Source: Collinsella sp. OM04-5
GTDB taxonomy: Bacteria > Actinomycetota > Coriobacteriia > Coriobacteriales > Coriobacteriaceae
DNA: 64,000 nucleotides
Reading direction: 5' to 3'
NCBI RefSeq assembly: GCF_003439125.1
Contig: NZ_QSUU01000004.1
Location: 62,001 to 126,000, forward strand
The notes below the pieces were generated by a model, which searched no databases, had not been told where the DNA came from, and saw nothing but the letters and a program-made list of their open reading frames with translations. The position numbers and the translations under genes are program-made. Shown here in pieces: positions 44,503-53,772 of the stretch. Each line of letters opens with the position of its first letter. Positions within the stretch are counted from its first letter, which is position 1.

Positions 44503-47500
44503 GACGCTCACCTCCCTTCGCATTCGCCTTGCGACGAATGTGCATCCAGGCCGCAGCAGCGCAAAGCACCGCCGCGCCGGCAAGGTACGTCAGAGTGACG
44601 CCCGACATACCAGAAAGGGGCAAAGAGGTGGAGTAGGTGTTGGTGAAGGTGGGAGTGGACTTGCCGGTGAGGTCGTGGGGCGTGTCAGTGGTCACTTCAT
44701 TGCCATCACGATCCTGAATCTGCTTGTAGGTCGCAGTGACGTCGATATGGTGGTTAGAGTCGTCAGTCGCGTTAACCGTAATCTGATAGACCGACTTGTC
44801 GTACGTATAGTGCGAGAACAGCGAACCGTCGTCTTTCTCGCGCACGTAGTACGTGAAGGTCTTGGAAGCACCACGGCCAGTGGGGCCAGACGCGAGCTGG
44901 TCGAGTTGATCGAGTTTGTAATCAATCTTGTCGAAGCTCAGGGTCTGGGACTTGTCGCCGTCGGCAGTGGTGGACTTGCTGCTAACGATATCCGTAAAAT
45001 CTGTGTCGGTCGCAAGCTGGAGCGTGAACTCCTTCATCTCGCCACCCTCAACGACCTTAGTCGCCATAGGCGTCCAGGAGCCCTTCGAGTCGTACGGAGT
45101 GAACTTGTTAGTGAAAGTCGTGGAGTCACCCTCACAGATAATTGGATAATAGTCTCCACTCTTCTGCACCTTGCTCCTCGCTTTTACGTTCTCCCACTTC
45201 CCAGACGACTCGCGGAATTCGTACTTGGTTACACCGACGTTTTTAATCGTGTAGTTATGGATGTAAAGATCCTTCAGTTGGCTTGAGTTTTCTTTACTCG
45301 GAACAGACATGAGCAAGGTCTTGGTATCTTCGGCCGTCACCACAATCTTATACACGCTGGAGTCGTACGTGATGCCAGAATCACCACCGGGATCTTCGAC
45401 CAAGTAGTATGTGATTTCGTTACCCGCGCCACTCGATGCGAATTGTTCACCAAGGTCAAACGTAATGCTGCCTTCTGCATCATTTGCTGCTGTTCCAACC
45501 TCGGTGCAAACGTCGCGATTGAATGTCGTGCCAGCTGTCGTGCCAGCCAAAGGGTCGTCTGAATCCTTGCGATACACCGTAAAGGAGAACTCCCCATCAT
45601 TGAGCTTGCGGCCTTCCAGCTTCTTGGTCGCCTTGAGCTTGAGGCTCGGATAGACATACGTGTCCTCAGGCGCGCCCATGTACAGGTCGCCGTTCGACAT
45701 GATGCCGCCGCCATGGTTCCAGGAATAATTGCCCGTGATAAACGTCGCGCCCGCCTCTAGCGCAGCCTTTCGCGCATTGATCGCCTCGGGGTCTTGAGCC
45801 TTAACATTCGAACTCAGGCCGATGCTGTTATATACCTGCACGCCACCGTTAGCGGGGACAGTAATGGCTTTCTGAAGCTCTAAGCTTCCCCGATACTTAG
45901 CATCGCCGCCGCCAAGCATTTTGCCAATCACCGCCGCGATCGGAGTCGTATGACCCTCCGCCGCAAGGAAGAAGTCCGCGTGGCCGTTTTCGCGAAACAC
46001 TTCGGCATTGTAGGCGTCGGAGTCCTGGTCCTTACCGTGACCACCGCCGGAAAGATGGGGGGTGCCGTTATTGCCTGTATTACTCACGGATTCGTAGTCG
46101 TTCGCGTTTTGCTCATTTCCGGCAGAAGTATTACCGAAAATCGCCGTGCCGTCGGTGCCTGTCACCAAAGTCTTACCCGTCGGGCAAACCGCAACGCCGC
46201 CACCGTAGCCACCGGCCTCATTGCTGCTTATATAGGAGTTATAGACAAATAGCCTACCAGCATTAGACGCGACCTTAGAATCGCCCTGGACGAAGATGCC
46301 GCCTCCACCCCAGTCAAAGCGAGACATGCAGTGGTTATTAGTGATATAGACTGGATTTGAATTTGACGTTCCTTTTATCATCGCGTCAACCATCTGGCCC
46401 ACGCGAATGCCGGCACCCTCAGAGCGAAAACTCACGTTAGAGGCAATAGTTCCCCCCGTAATGTTGAGCCATGCCATTGTCTTGCGCGAGCTCGCCCCTT
46501 GGTGTTCGATGTCGGTCACATAGACGCCGCCGCCGGCTTCCTCAGAATAGTTGCCCGTGATCTGGCCGCCCGAAATGGTGACATGAGTACCGTTTTTAGC
46601 GGCAAGTCCAGCACCGCCATGATCGCCATTACCATCGTTACCACAGTAATTGGCATATTTATTGTTAGTAATGTAGCCACCAGAAACAGTAACGCTGCCG
46701 CCTTCGGCCATGATGCCGCCGCCGAAACCAACACCAGTAGCAAGCGTGCTGTTGCCGGAGATTACGCCATTAGTTATGTTGACCGTGGAGTCTTTAGCAT
46801 ACACACCACCGCCACTAGGAGCACTGTTGCCGGCAATTACGCCACCGGAAACCTCGAGGGTCGAATTACCGTGTATTTCAATTCCGCCGCCCGCACCCGA
46901 GCCAGAAGCTCCACACACATAGCCGCCGCGCATGTTGACGGTAGAGCCGTTCTCGGCATAGACCAAGCTGCTAACGCTGCCGCCTTGTTTTTGCGTGATC
47001 ACGCCGCTCACAAGGTTAAACGTGCCGCCCTTGCCGTTGTTGTTATATAGATTGATGAGCTTTAGATTTGCGTTGCCGCCGCACGCCACGATGGCGCCTT
47101 TAATCTCAACGTCATGTTTGACAAGTGTCTCGGTTGTGCCTGTTCCGCTCGGGGACGATTCGGTCACGTAGTAGGTAAGATTAGATGGAATGTTATCGTT
47201 ATCGTAAGTCAGTTCGGCATTCTTGCCATAATTGGCGGCATTCTTGTCATAATTATCGGCATTCAGGCTCTGCCCCTGATCAGCTAGCTGCTGGCCCTCG
47301 CTGACCGTCTCACCCACCTGTGCAGAATCCCTAATTGTAAGTGACGCACCACCGGCAACATTGAATAACGGCTTGTCGGCGCTCGAGTGCTTAATCTTAT
47401 GACCACTTAGGTCAAGGGTGATATTGCTGCCGCCTTTGTTAAGTGTGATTTCACCAGGAAAGTCAATATCAGCCGCAAGCGTAAAGCTGGCGGTTTGATT

Positions 47501-47936
47501 TTCCTCAACGCCTAGAAGCTTTCCCTGCAAGTCACCGGCATTCTTGATGTCCGTGGCTGTCTCTTCGCTCGCCACAGCCTCCTCGGCTGACGAACCAGCG
47601 CCATCGTCGATCGCTTCATTTTCTTCTGCCTGCGACTCGTCCTTGGGCTGCTCCTCCTGCTGGATTTCGTCGTCGCCCGCAGCATCGTCACTATTCTGGT
47701 TTTCGGTATCCCCGTTGTTGGTGTTGCCTACATCAGTAGACTCACTTGAGGAACCCCCCCCCCATCACAGTTTCCTCGGTAGAAACCGTCTGGGCATCGT
47801 TGGCAATGGCCTGCGAGATCGGAGGCATGACGAGCGACAGTACCAGGCTCAAAACGGAGGCTCCGCACAAAACGCCTGCCAGCACACGGCGCGTCGCTTT
47901 ATTACTCTGCTTAGATTTATCCGAATTCGCTTTCAT
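44495..47936 (-). CDS. Large surface adhesin with beta-helix and pilin domains, out of frame at a poly-G tract (phase-off)
   Basis: The gene begins at 47936 (GGGGAGGAG site) with a signal peptide, MKANSDKSKQSNKATRRVLA then a hydrophobic core ending SQAIAND. After TVSTEETV the frame meets ATG plus a run of 10 G (47754-47763) and stops at TGA soon after. With 9 or 12 G the frame continues into the acidic linker SESTDVGNTNNGDTE and the 1026-residue remainder. That part has right-handed beta-helix repeats (about 150 to 560, with GGGVYV and SGGVIAGNS type units), two FctA-like pilin domains (TKKLEGRKLNDGEFSFTVY; TKVVEGGEMKEFTLQL) and an LPLSG sorting signal. It is therefore either a phase-variable tip protein caught in the off state or a sequencing or assembly error in the tract. 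It is first in the pilus locus. Confidence 0.85.
47754..47763. repeat. Poly-G (10) tract inside the adhesin gene
   Basis: Ten C on the plus strand, equal to ten G in the coding strand, right after the signal-peptide region. Ten places the rest of the gene out of frame. Just before the tract, the downstream frame has a TGA, so no other start lies between. Confidence 0.9.
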
Positions 47937-48390
47937 CGATGTCTCCTCCCCAAGAGACCGCGATCTTGCTCTTTCACCATCAAACTTGGGCGCGCAACCT
48001 ATAATTGCTCGCGCTCGATATGCATATTATTACTCTTTGTTTAAACAGCGCAAGCCTAACAATGTCAGTTTTGCTTTACGTTGCCTTAACTTCTTGACAA
48101 TTATTCAAACTATGCATTGTTTTTCGAGGGTTAAATTTCGGAAAGACGCTGGTAAACTCGTTAGCAAATCTAGATAAATGACACTTTATCATTGTTTGTA
48201 CAACACTTTGTTTTAACCCGCTCAATCTGTGAACGGTCAAAATTGCGCCGTGAATGGCAGTATATCTACCTGGAAATATTAGTTATGAGCTAATTGGTCA
48301 ATTACTGCACAACTAGCGTGTGCCGATATGTTCATACATCGACACTTGAATGGCATCGCATGTTACCGGCCGCAAATCTCCTCGCTACAA
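47937..48390. other. AT-rich regulatory region upstream of pilus locus
   Basis: About 450 bp with clearly lower GC than its surroundings and no credible gene. It presumably carries the pilus promoter. A TTGACA element (48095) is on the plus strand, but no gene on that strand follows. Confidence 0.5.
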
Positions 48391-48424
48391 AAAAGCGTCC
48401 CAACAATCGACTGTTGGGACGCTT
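48391..48424 (-). terminator. Terminator of HAD phosphatase gene
   Basis: Perfect 13-bp arms AAGCGTCCCAACA/TGTTGGGACGCTT. On the minus strand it is followed by TTTTTT. Confidence 0.88.
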
Positions 48425-48429
48425 GGAAA

Positions 48430-48462
48430 ACCACCACAAAGGCGCTCTGCCCTCTTTGTGGC
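48430..48462. repeat. Dispersed palindrome family Q, copy 3 (degenerate)
   Basis: ACCACCACAAAGG with CTTTGTGG on the other side; the outer part of the right arm has diverged. It is next to the phosphatase terminator. Confidence 0.6.
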
Positions 48463-48474
48463 TGCCCCCCGGCG

Positions 48475-49296
48475 CTACAGCAGATGTTCCTCGATAAAGA
48501 TCGCGATGCCGTCCTCGTCGTTGCTCGCGGTTACAAAGTCCGCGGCGGTACGGGTGGCGTCGCTGCCGTTTGCCATAGCCACGCCCACGCCGGCGTCGGC
48601 CACCATGCAGGTGTCGTTGTCCGCATCGCCAAACACGCAGATGTCCTGGAGCTCCATATCGTTGAGCTCCGCCACGCGCCCAAGGCCGCGCGTCTTGGAC
48701 ACGCGCGGATCCATGAACTCGTAGAGCCGCTGCGTGGTCTGCAGGGCCGCCGCCTTAACAGTGTTATCTGCAAACGTCGACGCCCGTTCAATCACCCGCG
48801 GCATCACCTCGGGCGCCATGGTAAACATCACCTTGGGCTGCGGCTCGCGCAAGAACTCGGCAAAATCGACCACCTGGTAGGGCACGCCGTCGACGCGCGA
48901 CAGGTGCTCGACGCACGCGTTGCTCTCGGGCACGTAGAACACGCCGTCTCGGGGGCAGACGGGTGTTGCCGGAAGGTCCGCCATGTGCTTGCAGATGCGC
49001 GCGATGGTCTCGCCCGGCAGCGGATAGCTCAGCTCGTTGATGTCGTGCGCGCGGTCGATGACCTCGGCGCCACCGCAGCCCACCAGCACGTCCACCAGGC
49101 CTTCGATGCCCCAGAGCTCGTACATGGCCTCGGTCGCGTGGGCGTCGCGCCCGGTGCACAGGCCAAAGAGCACGCCGCGCTCGCGCAGGGCGCGGATCGC
49201 CGCCACGGTGCGCGGGGACACCGTGTGCTGGCTCGTGAGCAGCGTACCGTCGATATCGCAGAACACGGCTTTGATGTGGCTGAAGGTGGTGTCCAT
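48475..49296 (-). CDS. HAD-superfamily phosphatase, Cof type
   Basis: A 273-residue cytoplasmic phosphatase of the IIB (Cof/YkrA) group. Motif I is AVFCDIDGTLLTS with two aspartates, motif II is LCTGRD, the lysine is in the cap-following region, and motif IV is CVFGDADNDTCMVADAGVGVAMANGS. Substrates of such enzymes are sugar phosphates, FMN or PLP. AAAGG precedes ATG 49296. The gene is framed by family Q palindromes on both sides. Confidence 0.9.
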   Translation of the reverse strand: MDTTFSHIKAVFCDIDGTLLTSQHTVSPRTVAAIRALRERGVLFGLCTGRDAHATEAMYELWGIEGLVDVLVGCGGAEVIDRAHDINELSYPLPGETIARICKHMADLPATPVCPRDGVFYVPESNACVEHLSRVDGVPYQVVDFAEFLREPQPKVMFTMAPEVMPRVIERASTFADNTVKAAALQTTQRLYEFMDPRVSKTRGLGRVAELNDMELQDICVFGDADNDTCMVADAGVGVAMANGSDATRTAADFVTASNDEDGIAIFIEEHLL

Positions 49297-49390
49297 GGGA
49301 GCCTTTCTGAGTTGTGCGGCGGTGCTGGATGAGGTCAGAAATGGTGTACATGGTATACCAAGGCGCAGGCGCGGCCTGTCAAAGCAAAAA

Positions 49391-49422
49391 CCACCACAAA
49401 GGCGCCTGGCCCCTTTGTGGTG
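49391..49422. repeat. Dispersed palindrome family Q, copy 4
   Basis: CACCACAAAGG/CCTTTGTGGTG. About 40 bp including the flank AAAGCAAAAACC match copy 5 (50963) almost exactly. Confidence 0.8.
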
Positions 49423-49441
49423 ATCGCGGCGTCTACGGGCC

Positions 49442-49506
49442 AAACCATCACAACATTCGACGTTTTTCGGCAGAATCGCGATTTTTACCGAATGTTGTGA
49501 TGGTTT
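49442..49506. repeat. Dispersed palindrome family P, copy 2
   Basis: Perfect 18-bp arms AAACCATCACAACATTCG/CGAATGTTGTGATGGTTT. It ends one base before the MFS transporter stop. Confidence 0.88.
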
Positions 49507-49507
49507 C

Positions 49508-50788
49508 TTACTGCTTTACGGCACGTTCCAAGTGATTGCGTCCAAACAGCAGCAGTGCCGCGGGAACCGCCGTCACGACCATGCCTGCCCCCACGAGTGT
49601 CCGTTGTACGCCAAATGTTGCCGCCAGCCACGGGGCAATCGCCAGAGGGGCCACACCAGCGAACATATTGCCAAAGCCCATGACCGAATTGACGCGACCA
49701 AGCTGCTCGAGCGGAGCCGTCGTCTGCACAATGGTGTTGTGGAGCGGGTTGACGACACCCCAAGCTATACCCAGGGCGATCTGGCCGACAAGGGCCACGC
49801 CCACGTACGGTGTCCCCACATAGAGCAGACTTCCCAGGCCCACGGACATAAGCGCCACGAGCAGCGTTTTAAGGTTGACCAGGTGCGGCGGCAAGCGGAG
49901 CGCGAGCACGGCACCCAGCACCGCGCCGACACCGCAGGCAGACGAGAGCCAGCCCATCCACTCAACGCCAACGTGCAGAACATCGCGATAGAAAAACGAC
50001 TCGAGCGGATCGAAGGCACCGTAGCCAAAGTTCGAAAGAAAAATGATGCAGAAAAGTAGCGCGAGGACGCTGTTGGTGAAGACCGTCTTGATGCTGGCTG
50101 CGAAGGTGGCGCGGGCGGGCGTGCTAGGGTTGGAGCTTCGTCCCGCACGCTCCCCTTCCTCTGTCGAATCGGTATCCGCATGCCCGACGATATGGCTGGT
50201 CTGCGGCCTAAAGCCCCAACCGACGACGAACGCCAGCACGGTAAAGAGCATCATAAGCACGAACACCGCGCGCGACGACGCAGCCGCCGCGACAAAGCCG
50301 CCCAGCGTGGGGCCAACGATGATACTCACGTTTGAAAACATGGCGATGGCGGAGTTGATGTCTTTGAGCTCGACAGGATCGTCGGTGAGGTAGGCCGGAT
50401 AGGACGTGGCGATGGGCTGGGCGAATCCCATCGTAAAGCCCAGAAACACCGCGCCGAGCAGGACGACGCCGGTCGCGCTACCAAAGGCGATGATTGCCGC
50501 GCCAGTTGCAAGAGCGCCGATGATGCTCAGCAAGAAATGGCGGCGCGGACCCCAGGCGTCGAACGCCGCGCCGCCCGCAAAGGACCCCAGGATCACAAAT
50601 ACATTCATAAACAGGACGGCCAGCGATGTCGCCACGACTGAGGCATCGTCTGCATAGGTGAGCGTTCCGATGACGCCGATAAAGTAGCTGGTCTGAAAAC
50701 CGGTGTAGATGAGGAAGCGCATTGCCACCAGGCGCTTGGCCTGCACGGACAGCGACGATTGAGGCTTTGAGAAAAGAGATGCGAGCAT
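49508..50788 (-). CDS. MFS transporter, 12 membrane segments
   Basis: A 426-residue inner-membrane permease. Two six-helix halves are joined by a charged loop (DTDSTEEGERAGRSSNPSTPAR). The first half has the D-W-G-PRR motif after helix 2 (FDAWGPRRHFLL), the usual MFS signature. The N-terminus and overall shape resemble drug or solute efflux members (DHA/TetV-like), but the substrate cannot be told. ATG 50788 has AAGGAG upstream. It is monocistronic. Confidence 0.87.
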   Translation of the reverse strand: MLASLFSKPQSSLSVQAKRLVAMRFLIYTGFQTSYFIGVIGTLTYADDASVVATSLAVLFMNVFVILGSFAGGAAFDAWGPRRHFLLSIIGALATGAAIIAFGSATGVVLLGAVFLGFTMGFAQPIATSYPAYLTDDPVELKDINSAIAMFSNVSIIVGPTLGGFVAAAASSRAVFVLMMLFTVLAFVVGWGFRPQTSHIVGHADTDSTEEGERAGRSSNPSTPARATFAASIKTVFTNSVLALLFCIIFLSNFGYGAFDPLESFFYRDVLHVGVEWMGWLSSACGVGAVLGAVLALRLPPHLVNLKTLLVALMSVGLGSLLYVGTPYVGVALVGQIALGIAWGVVNPLHNTIVQTTAPLEQLGRVNSVMGFGNMFAGVAPLAIAPWLAATFGVQRTLVGAGMVVTAVPAALLLFGRNHLERAVKQ

Positions 50789-50962
50789 GGAGACTCCTTG
50801 TTTCATACGAATACGGGCGGTGGGCATTCGCCACCGTCTGTCAAATCAATCTATCCGCATGAAACGTTAAGGACACATCAAGCCCCTTTTCTCCGTTTTT
50901 CGCCCGTCATGAACTACTTGGTAGATTGTAAGGCATGTCCCACACATCTACCAAAGCAAAAA

Positions 50963-50995
50963 CCACCACAAAGGTGCCTGGCCCCTTTGTGGTGG
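50963..50995. repeat. Dispersed palindrome family Q, copy 5
   Basis: Perfect 12-bp arms CCACCACAAAGG/CCTTTGTGGTGG with inner TGCCTGGCC. Confidence 0.85.
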
Positions 50996-51069
50996 AAATG
51001 ACGTTTGCCCAGATAAAACCTGCCAAAATAAACCTGTCCCTTTTTGGCATGTTATGGCAGCGCAGCGAG

Positions 51070-51177
51070 CCGGTTCCAAGTGCCCCAGGTCGCCCCGAAA
51101 GAGGAGCGACGCGTACTTTGGTACGCGAGCGACGGCTTGAGGGGCGAGATGGAGTGCTTGGGGCCGGCGCAGCGTCA
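51070..51177. repeat. Imperfect 108-bp inverted repeat
   Basis: Outer CCGG..CCAAG..TCGCCCC matches GGGGCGA..CTTGG..CCGG, and the centre is GCGTAC/GTACGC. Several mismatches lie between. It is directly after the moaC-mobB stop. Confidence 0.6.
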
Positions 51178-51181
51178 AGCC

Positions 51182-52477
51182 TTAAAGGTGGTCTTGGATA
51201 AGATCGCAGATGGCTCGGGCGTCGTTGATGTTGATGGCTCGGGTCGCAAAGCCGGCGTCGAAGGCCTGACGTGCCAGGGCTTCGTTGCAGGCAAGGGCTA
51301 GCGTGTGACCGTCGACCAGGTCGAGCGAGCTCTTGCCGCGCAGACGGTCGACACCGGAGCGCGCGACGACGATGTTGTCGAAGCCCTCGGTCTTGTAGCC
51401 CTCGATGATCACCACGTCGACATCGTTGTAGCGTGACAGCAGCTCGCGCGCGGGCATCTCGTCCTCCTCGCGCGTGTCGGCGTACTCCGCCCAGCGCGTG
51501 GCGCAGATGAGGCCCACGTGCTTGGATCCGGCCTGGTGATGGCGCCAGGTGTCCTTAGCGGGCACGTCGATATCAAAGCCGTGGTGCCCGTGATGCTTGA
51601 GCGAACCCACGCGCAGGCCGCGGCGGGTGAGCTCGGCAATGACCTTCTCGACGAGCGTGGTCTTGCCCGAGTTTTGGTAGCCGATAAACGCGATCGCGGG
51701 GACGGCCGGGGTCAGGGCCGCAGGCGCGACGGCGACGGGTGCGCTCGCGATCGCGGCACCGTCAGCGGCCACGGCCTCAGCAGCAGCGGCCTGACGCTCT
51801 GAACGATCCCACACGCCCGAGCGGCCACCTTCCTTGTGCAACAGGCGCACGTCGACAATCTCCATGCCGCGATCGACGGCCTTGCACATGTCATAGATGG
51901 TCAGGCACGCGGCGCTCGCGCCGGTCAGGGCCTCCATCTCAATACCGGTCTTGCCCGTCACGCCGGCTGTGACCAGCACATGAAAGCCGACCTGCCCGTC
52001 CGCGCGCGACGGCGCCCAGCCCTCGGGCACGTCCTCGACGGGCGTCCCCGCCGGCGCGATGGGCGCAATGTCGCACTTACTCTTGGTAATGAGCAACGGA
52101 TGGCACATGGGGATGATGTCGCTCGTGCGCTTGATGGCCATGATGCCCGCCACGCGCGCGCAGGCAAGCACGTCGCCCTTTTTGGCGCGGTCCTGCAGCA
52201 CCATGGCTTGCGTCTCGGGATGCATGAGGATGGTGCCCTCGGCGATGGCGATACGATGGGTCTCGGCCTTGTCGGACACGTCGACCATGCGTACCTCGCC
52301 CTTGGCGTCCACGTGCGTCAGCTCGTCGCGACGGGCATCACGGGTGGGCTCGGCTGCAGCGCTGGAAGTCGGCTGTGCGGCAGTGACAGCATCGCCAGCC
52401 GCAGCCGTGACTTTGCGGGCAGACATCGCGGCCCTGCGAGCGGCCTTGGTGGCATCGGCGTACCTGCTCTTGGCCAT
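51182..52477 (-). CDS. moaC-mobB: MoaC-MobB fusion, molybdenum cofactor synthesis
   Basis: A 431-residue two-domain protein. The N-terminal part (about 50-215) is MoaC, which forms cyclic pyranopterin monophosphate: THVDAKGEVRMVDVSDKAET, IPMCHPLLI, TGKTGIEMEALTGASAACLTIYDMCKA and HKEGGRSGVW are present. After an Ala/Pro-rich linker the second part (about 260-431) is MobB, a GTP-binding adaptor for the dinucleotide form of the cofactor: AFIGYQNSGKTTLVEKV (P-loop), GSLKHHGHHGFDIDVPAKDTWRHHQAGS and VVIIEGYKTEGF. The start follows GGAGG and lies 4 bp after moaA, so they form an operon. No MoaD/MoaE is in the window. Confidence 0.93.
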   Translation of the reverse strand: MAKSRYADATKAARRAAMSARKVTAAAGDAVTAAQPTSSAAAEPTRDARRDELTHVDAKGEVRMVDVSDKAETHRIAIAEGTILMHPETQAMVLQDRAKKGDVLACARVAGIMAIKRTSDIIPMCHPLLITKSKCDIAPIAPAGTPVEDVPEGWAPSRADGQVGFHVLVTAGVTGKTGIEMEALTGASAACLTIYDMCKAVDRGMEIVDVRLLHKEGGRSGVWDRSERQAAAAEAVAADGAAIASAPVAVAPAALTPAVPAIAFIGYQNSGKTTLVEKVIAELTRRGLRVGSLKHHGHHGFDIDVPAKDTWRHHQAGSKHVGLICATRWAEYADTREEDEMPARELLSRYNDVDVVIIEGYKTEGFDNIVVARSGVDRLRGKSSLDLVDGHTLALACNEALARQAFDAGFATRAININDARAICDLIQDHL

Positions 52478-52481
52478 ATGA

Positions 52482-53537
52482 TCATCCTCCGATTTGGGAC
52501 ATAAATCGTTGCGTGCCCTCAATTATCGCGTGTTCCTGCGGTTTGTGGGCGACGGCATCGCGCCAAATCGAAAGTACCTGCATATCATCACCACGGCGCA
52601 GGGCGTCGCGCACCGAATACTCGGCATCGCTGAACAGGCACGGACGCACGTTGCCATCGGCCGTCAGGCGCAGACGGTTGCAATTCGCACAAAAATGGTT
52701 AGACATGGCGCTAATAAAGCCGACCGTTCCCACCGCGCCCGGAAAGTGCCAATAGCGCGCAGGGCCCGCACCGGCAGGAGCGTCGTTGATGTCGAGCGGC
52801 TCGAGCTCGCCCAGACCCACCGCGGCGGCCCCGGCATTGATGCGCGCCCGCAGCTCGTCGCTCGGCACGGTATCGCTCGCATCCCACAGCGCCGGATTGA
52901 GCGCGGGCGCATGCGGGTCCACAGCGCAATGCGAGCTCGTGTGCTCGTCGCCAATAGGCATGTATTCGATAAAGCGCAGGTGAATGGGACGGTCGATAGT
53001 CAGACGCGCGAGAGCCGCCACATCCTGGTTGAGTCGGCGCACCACAACGCAGTTGACCTTAACGGGCTCAAAGCCCCAAGCCAGCGCCGCGTCGATGCCA
53101 GCCACGGTCTGCTCGAGTCGACCCAGGCGCGTGATCTTTCCAAAAAGCGTAGGGTCGAGCGTGTCGAGCGAGATGTTGACGCGGTTAAGCCCCGCGTCTT
53201 TGAGCTGCGGCGCCAGCTTGGGCAGCAAGGCGCCGTTGGTGGTAAGCGAGATGTCCTCGATCTGCGGGATCGCGCGGATGTCGCGAATAAGCGGGATGAT
53301 ACGGCGGCTGACCAGCGGCTCGCCGCCCGTCAGGCGCACGCGGCGAATGCCCTCCCCCGCCACCAAGCGCACAAAGCGGGCAATCTCCTCGGCGCTGAGA
53401 AGCTCATCGTGTGCGCGGGGTGCCACGCCATCGGCCGGCATGCAGTAAATGCAACGGAAATTGCACTTGTCGGTAACGGCAATGCGCAGGTAGTTGATAT
53501 CGCGGCCAAAGCCGTCATGTTGCACGTGCCCGTCCAC
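52482..53537 (-). CDS. moaA: GTP 3',8-cyclase (radical SAM)
   Basis: A 351-residue radical SAM enzyme that opens molybdenum cofactor synthesis from GTP. The first iron-sulfur cluster cysteines are C25, C29 and C32 (TDKCNFRCIYC). RLTGGEPLVSR and LNRVNISLDTLDP are typical. The second, substrate-binding cluster is in FCANCNRLRLTADGNVRPCL. The final GG-like end (SQIGG) matches MoaA, where the GG motif assists catalysis. A GTG start at 53537 with GGGGAGGG upstream is chosen. Confidence 0.95.
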   Translation of the reverse strand: MDGHVQHDGFGRDINYLRIAVTDKCNFRCIYCMPADGVAPRAHDELLSAEEIARFVRLVAGEGIRRVRLTGGEPLVSRRIIPLIRDIRAIPQIEDISLTTNGALLPKLAPQLKDAGLNRVNISLDTLDPTLFGKITRLGRLEQTVAGIDAALAWGFEPVKVNCVVVRRLNQDVAALARLTIDRPIHLRFIEYMPIGDEHTSSHCAVDPHAPALNPALWDASDTVPSDELRARINAGAAAVGLGELEPLDINDAPAGAGPARYWHFPGAVGTVGFISAMSNHFCANCNRLRLTADGNVRPCLFSDAEYSVRDALRRGDDMQVLSIWRDAVAHKPQEHAIIEGTQRFMSQIGG

Positions 53538-53671
53538 GCAGCCCTCCCCTCACGCGGCGTTTTATTCTTCGGAAAACATAATACCCCACGGGAGAATCCT
53601 GCCGACACCCGTACGACAGGACAGGTCGCTTCGAGCAAGACCGGCTTCCCAAGCCCATCCTCAGCACGCAA

Positions 53672-53732
53672 ACCATCACAACATTCGATGCTTTTCCCGA
53701 TTTTGGCAAAAAACGTCGAATGTTGTGATGGT
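53672..53732. repeat. Dispersed palindrome family P, copy 3
   Basis: Perfect 17-bp arms ACCATCACAACATTCGA/TCGAATGTTGTGATGGT. The 27-bp inner segment is almost identical to that of copy 4 (54912). Confidence 0.88.
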
Positions 53733-53772
53733 ACGCCTACCCGCAGCGCCCCGCAGAAGGACCAAAGCGCCC

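Larger units (their letters stand above)
50789..51181. other. Intergenic region with Q palindrome and imperfect giant hairpin
   Basis: 393 bp without a gene. It contains family Q copy 5 (50963-50995) and an imperfect 108-bp hairpin (51070-51177) reaching close to the moaC-mobB stop. Confidence 0.6.

Noticed and set aside
44495..47575. Adhesin starting at GTG 47575
   Set aside because: Although GAGGAGG precedes it, this start would lack the signal peptide that a sortase-anchored protein needs. The export signal lies upstream across the poly-G tract.
48095..48125. TTGACA promoter on the plus strand
   Set aside because: The spacing to a -10 is wrong and no gene follows on that strand.
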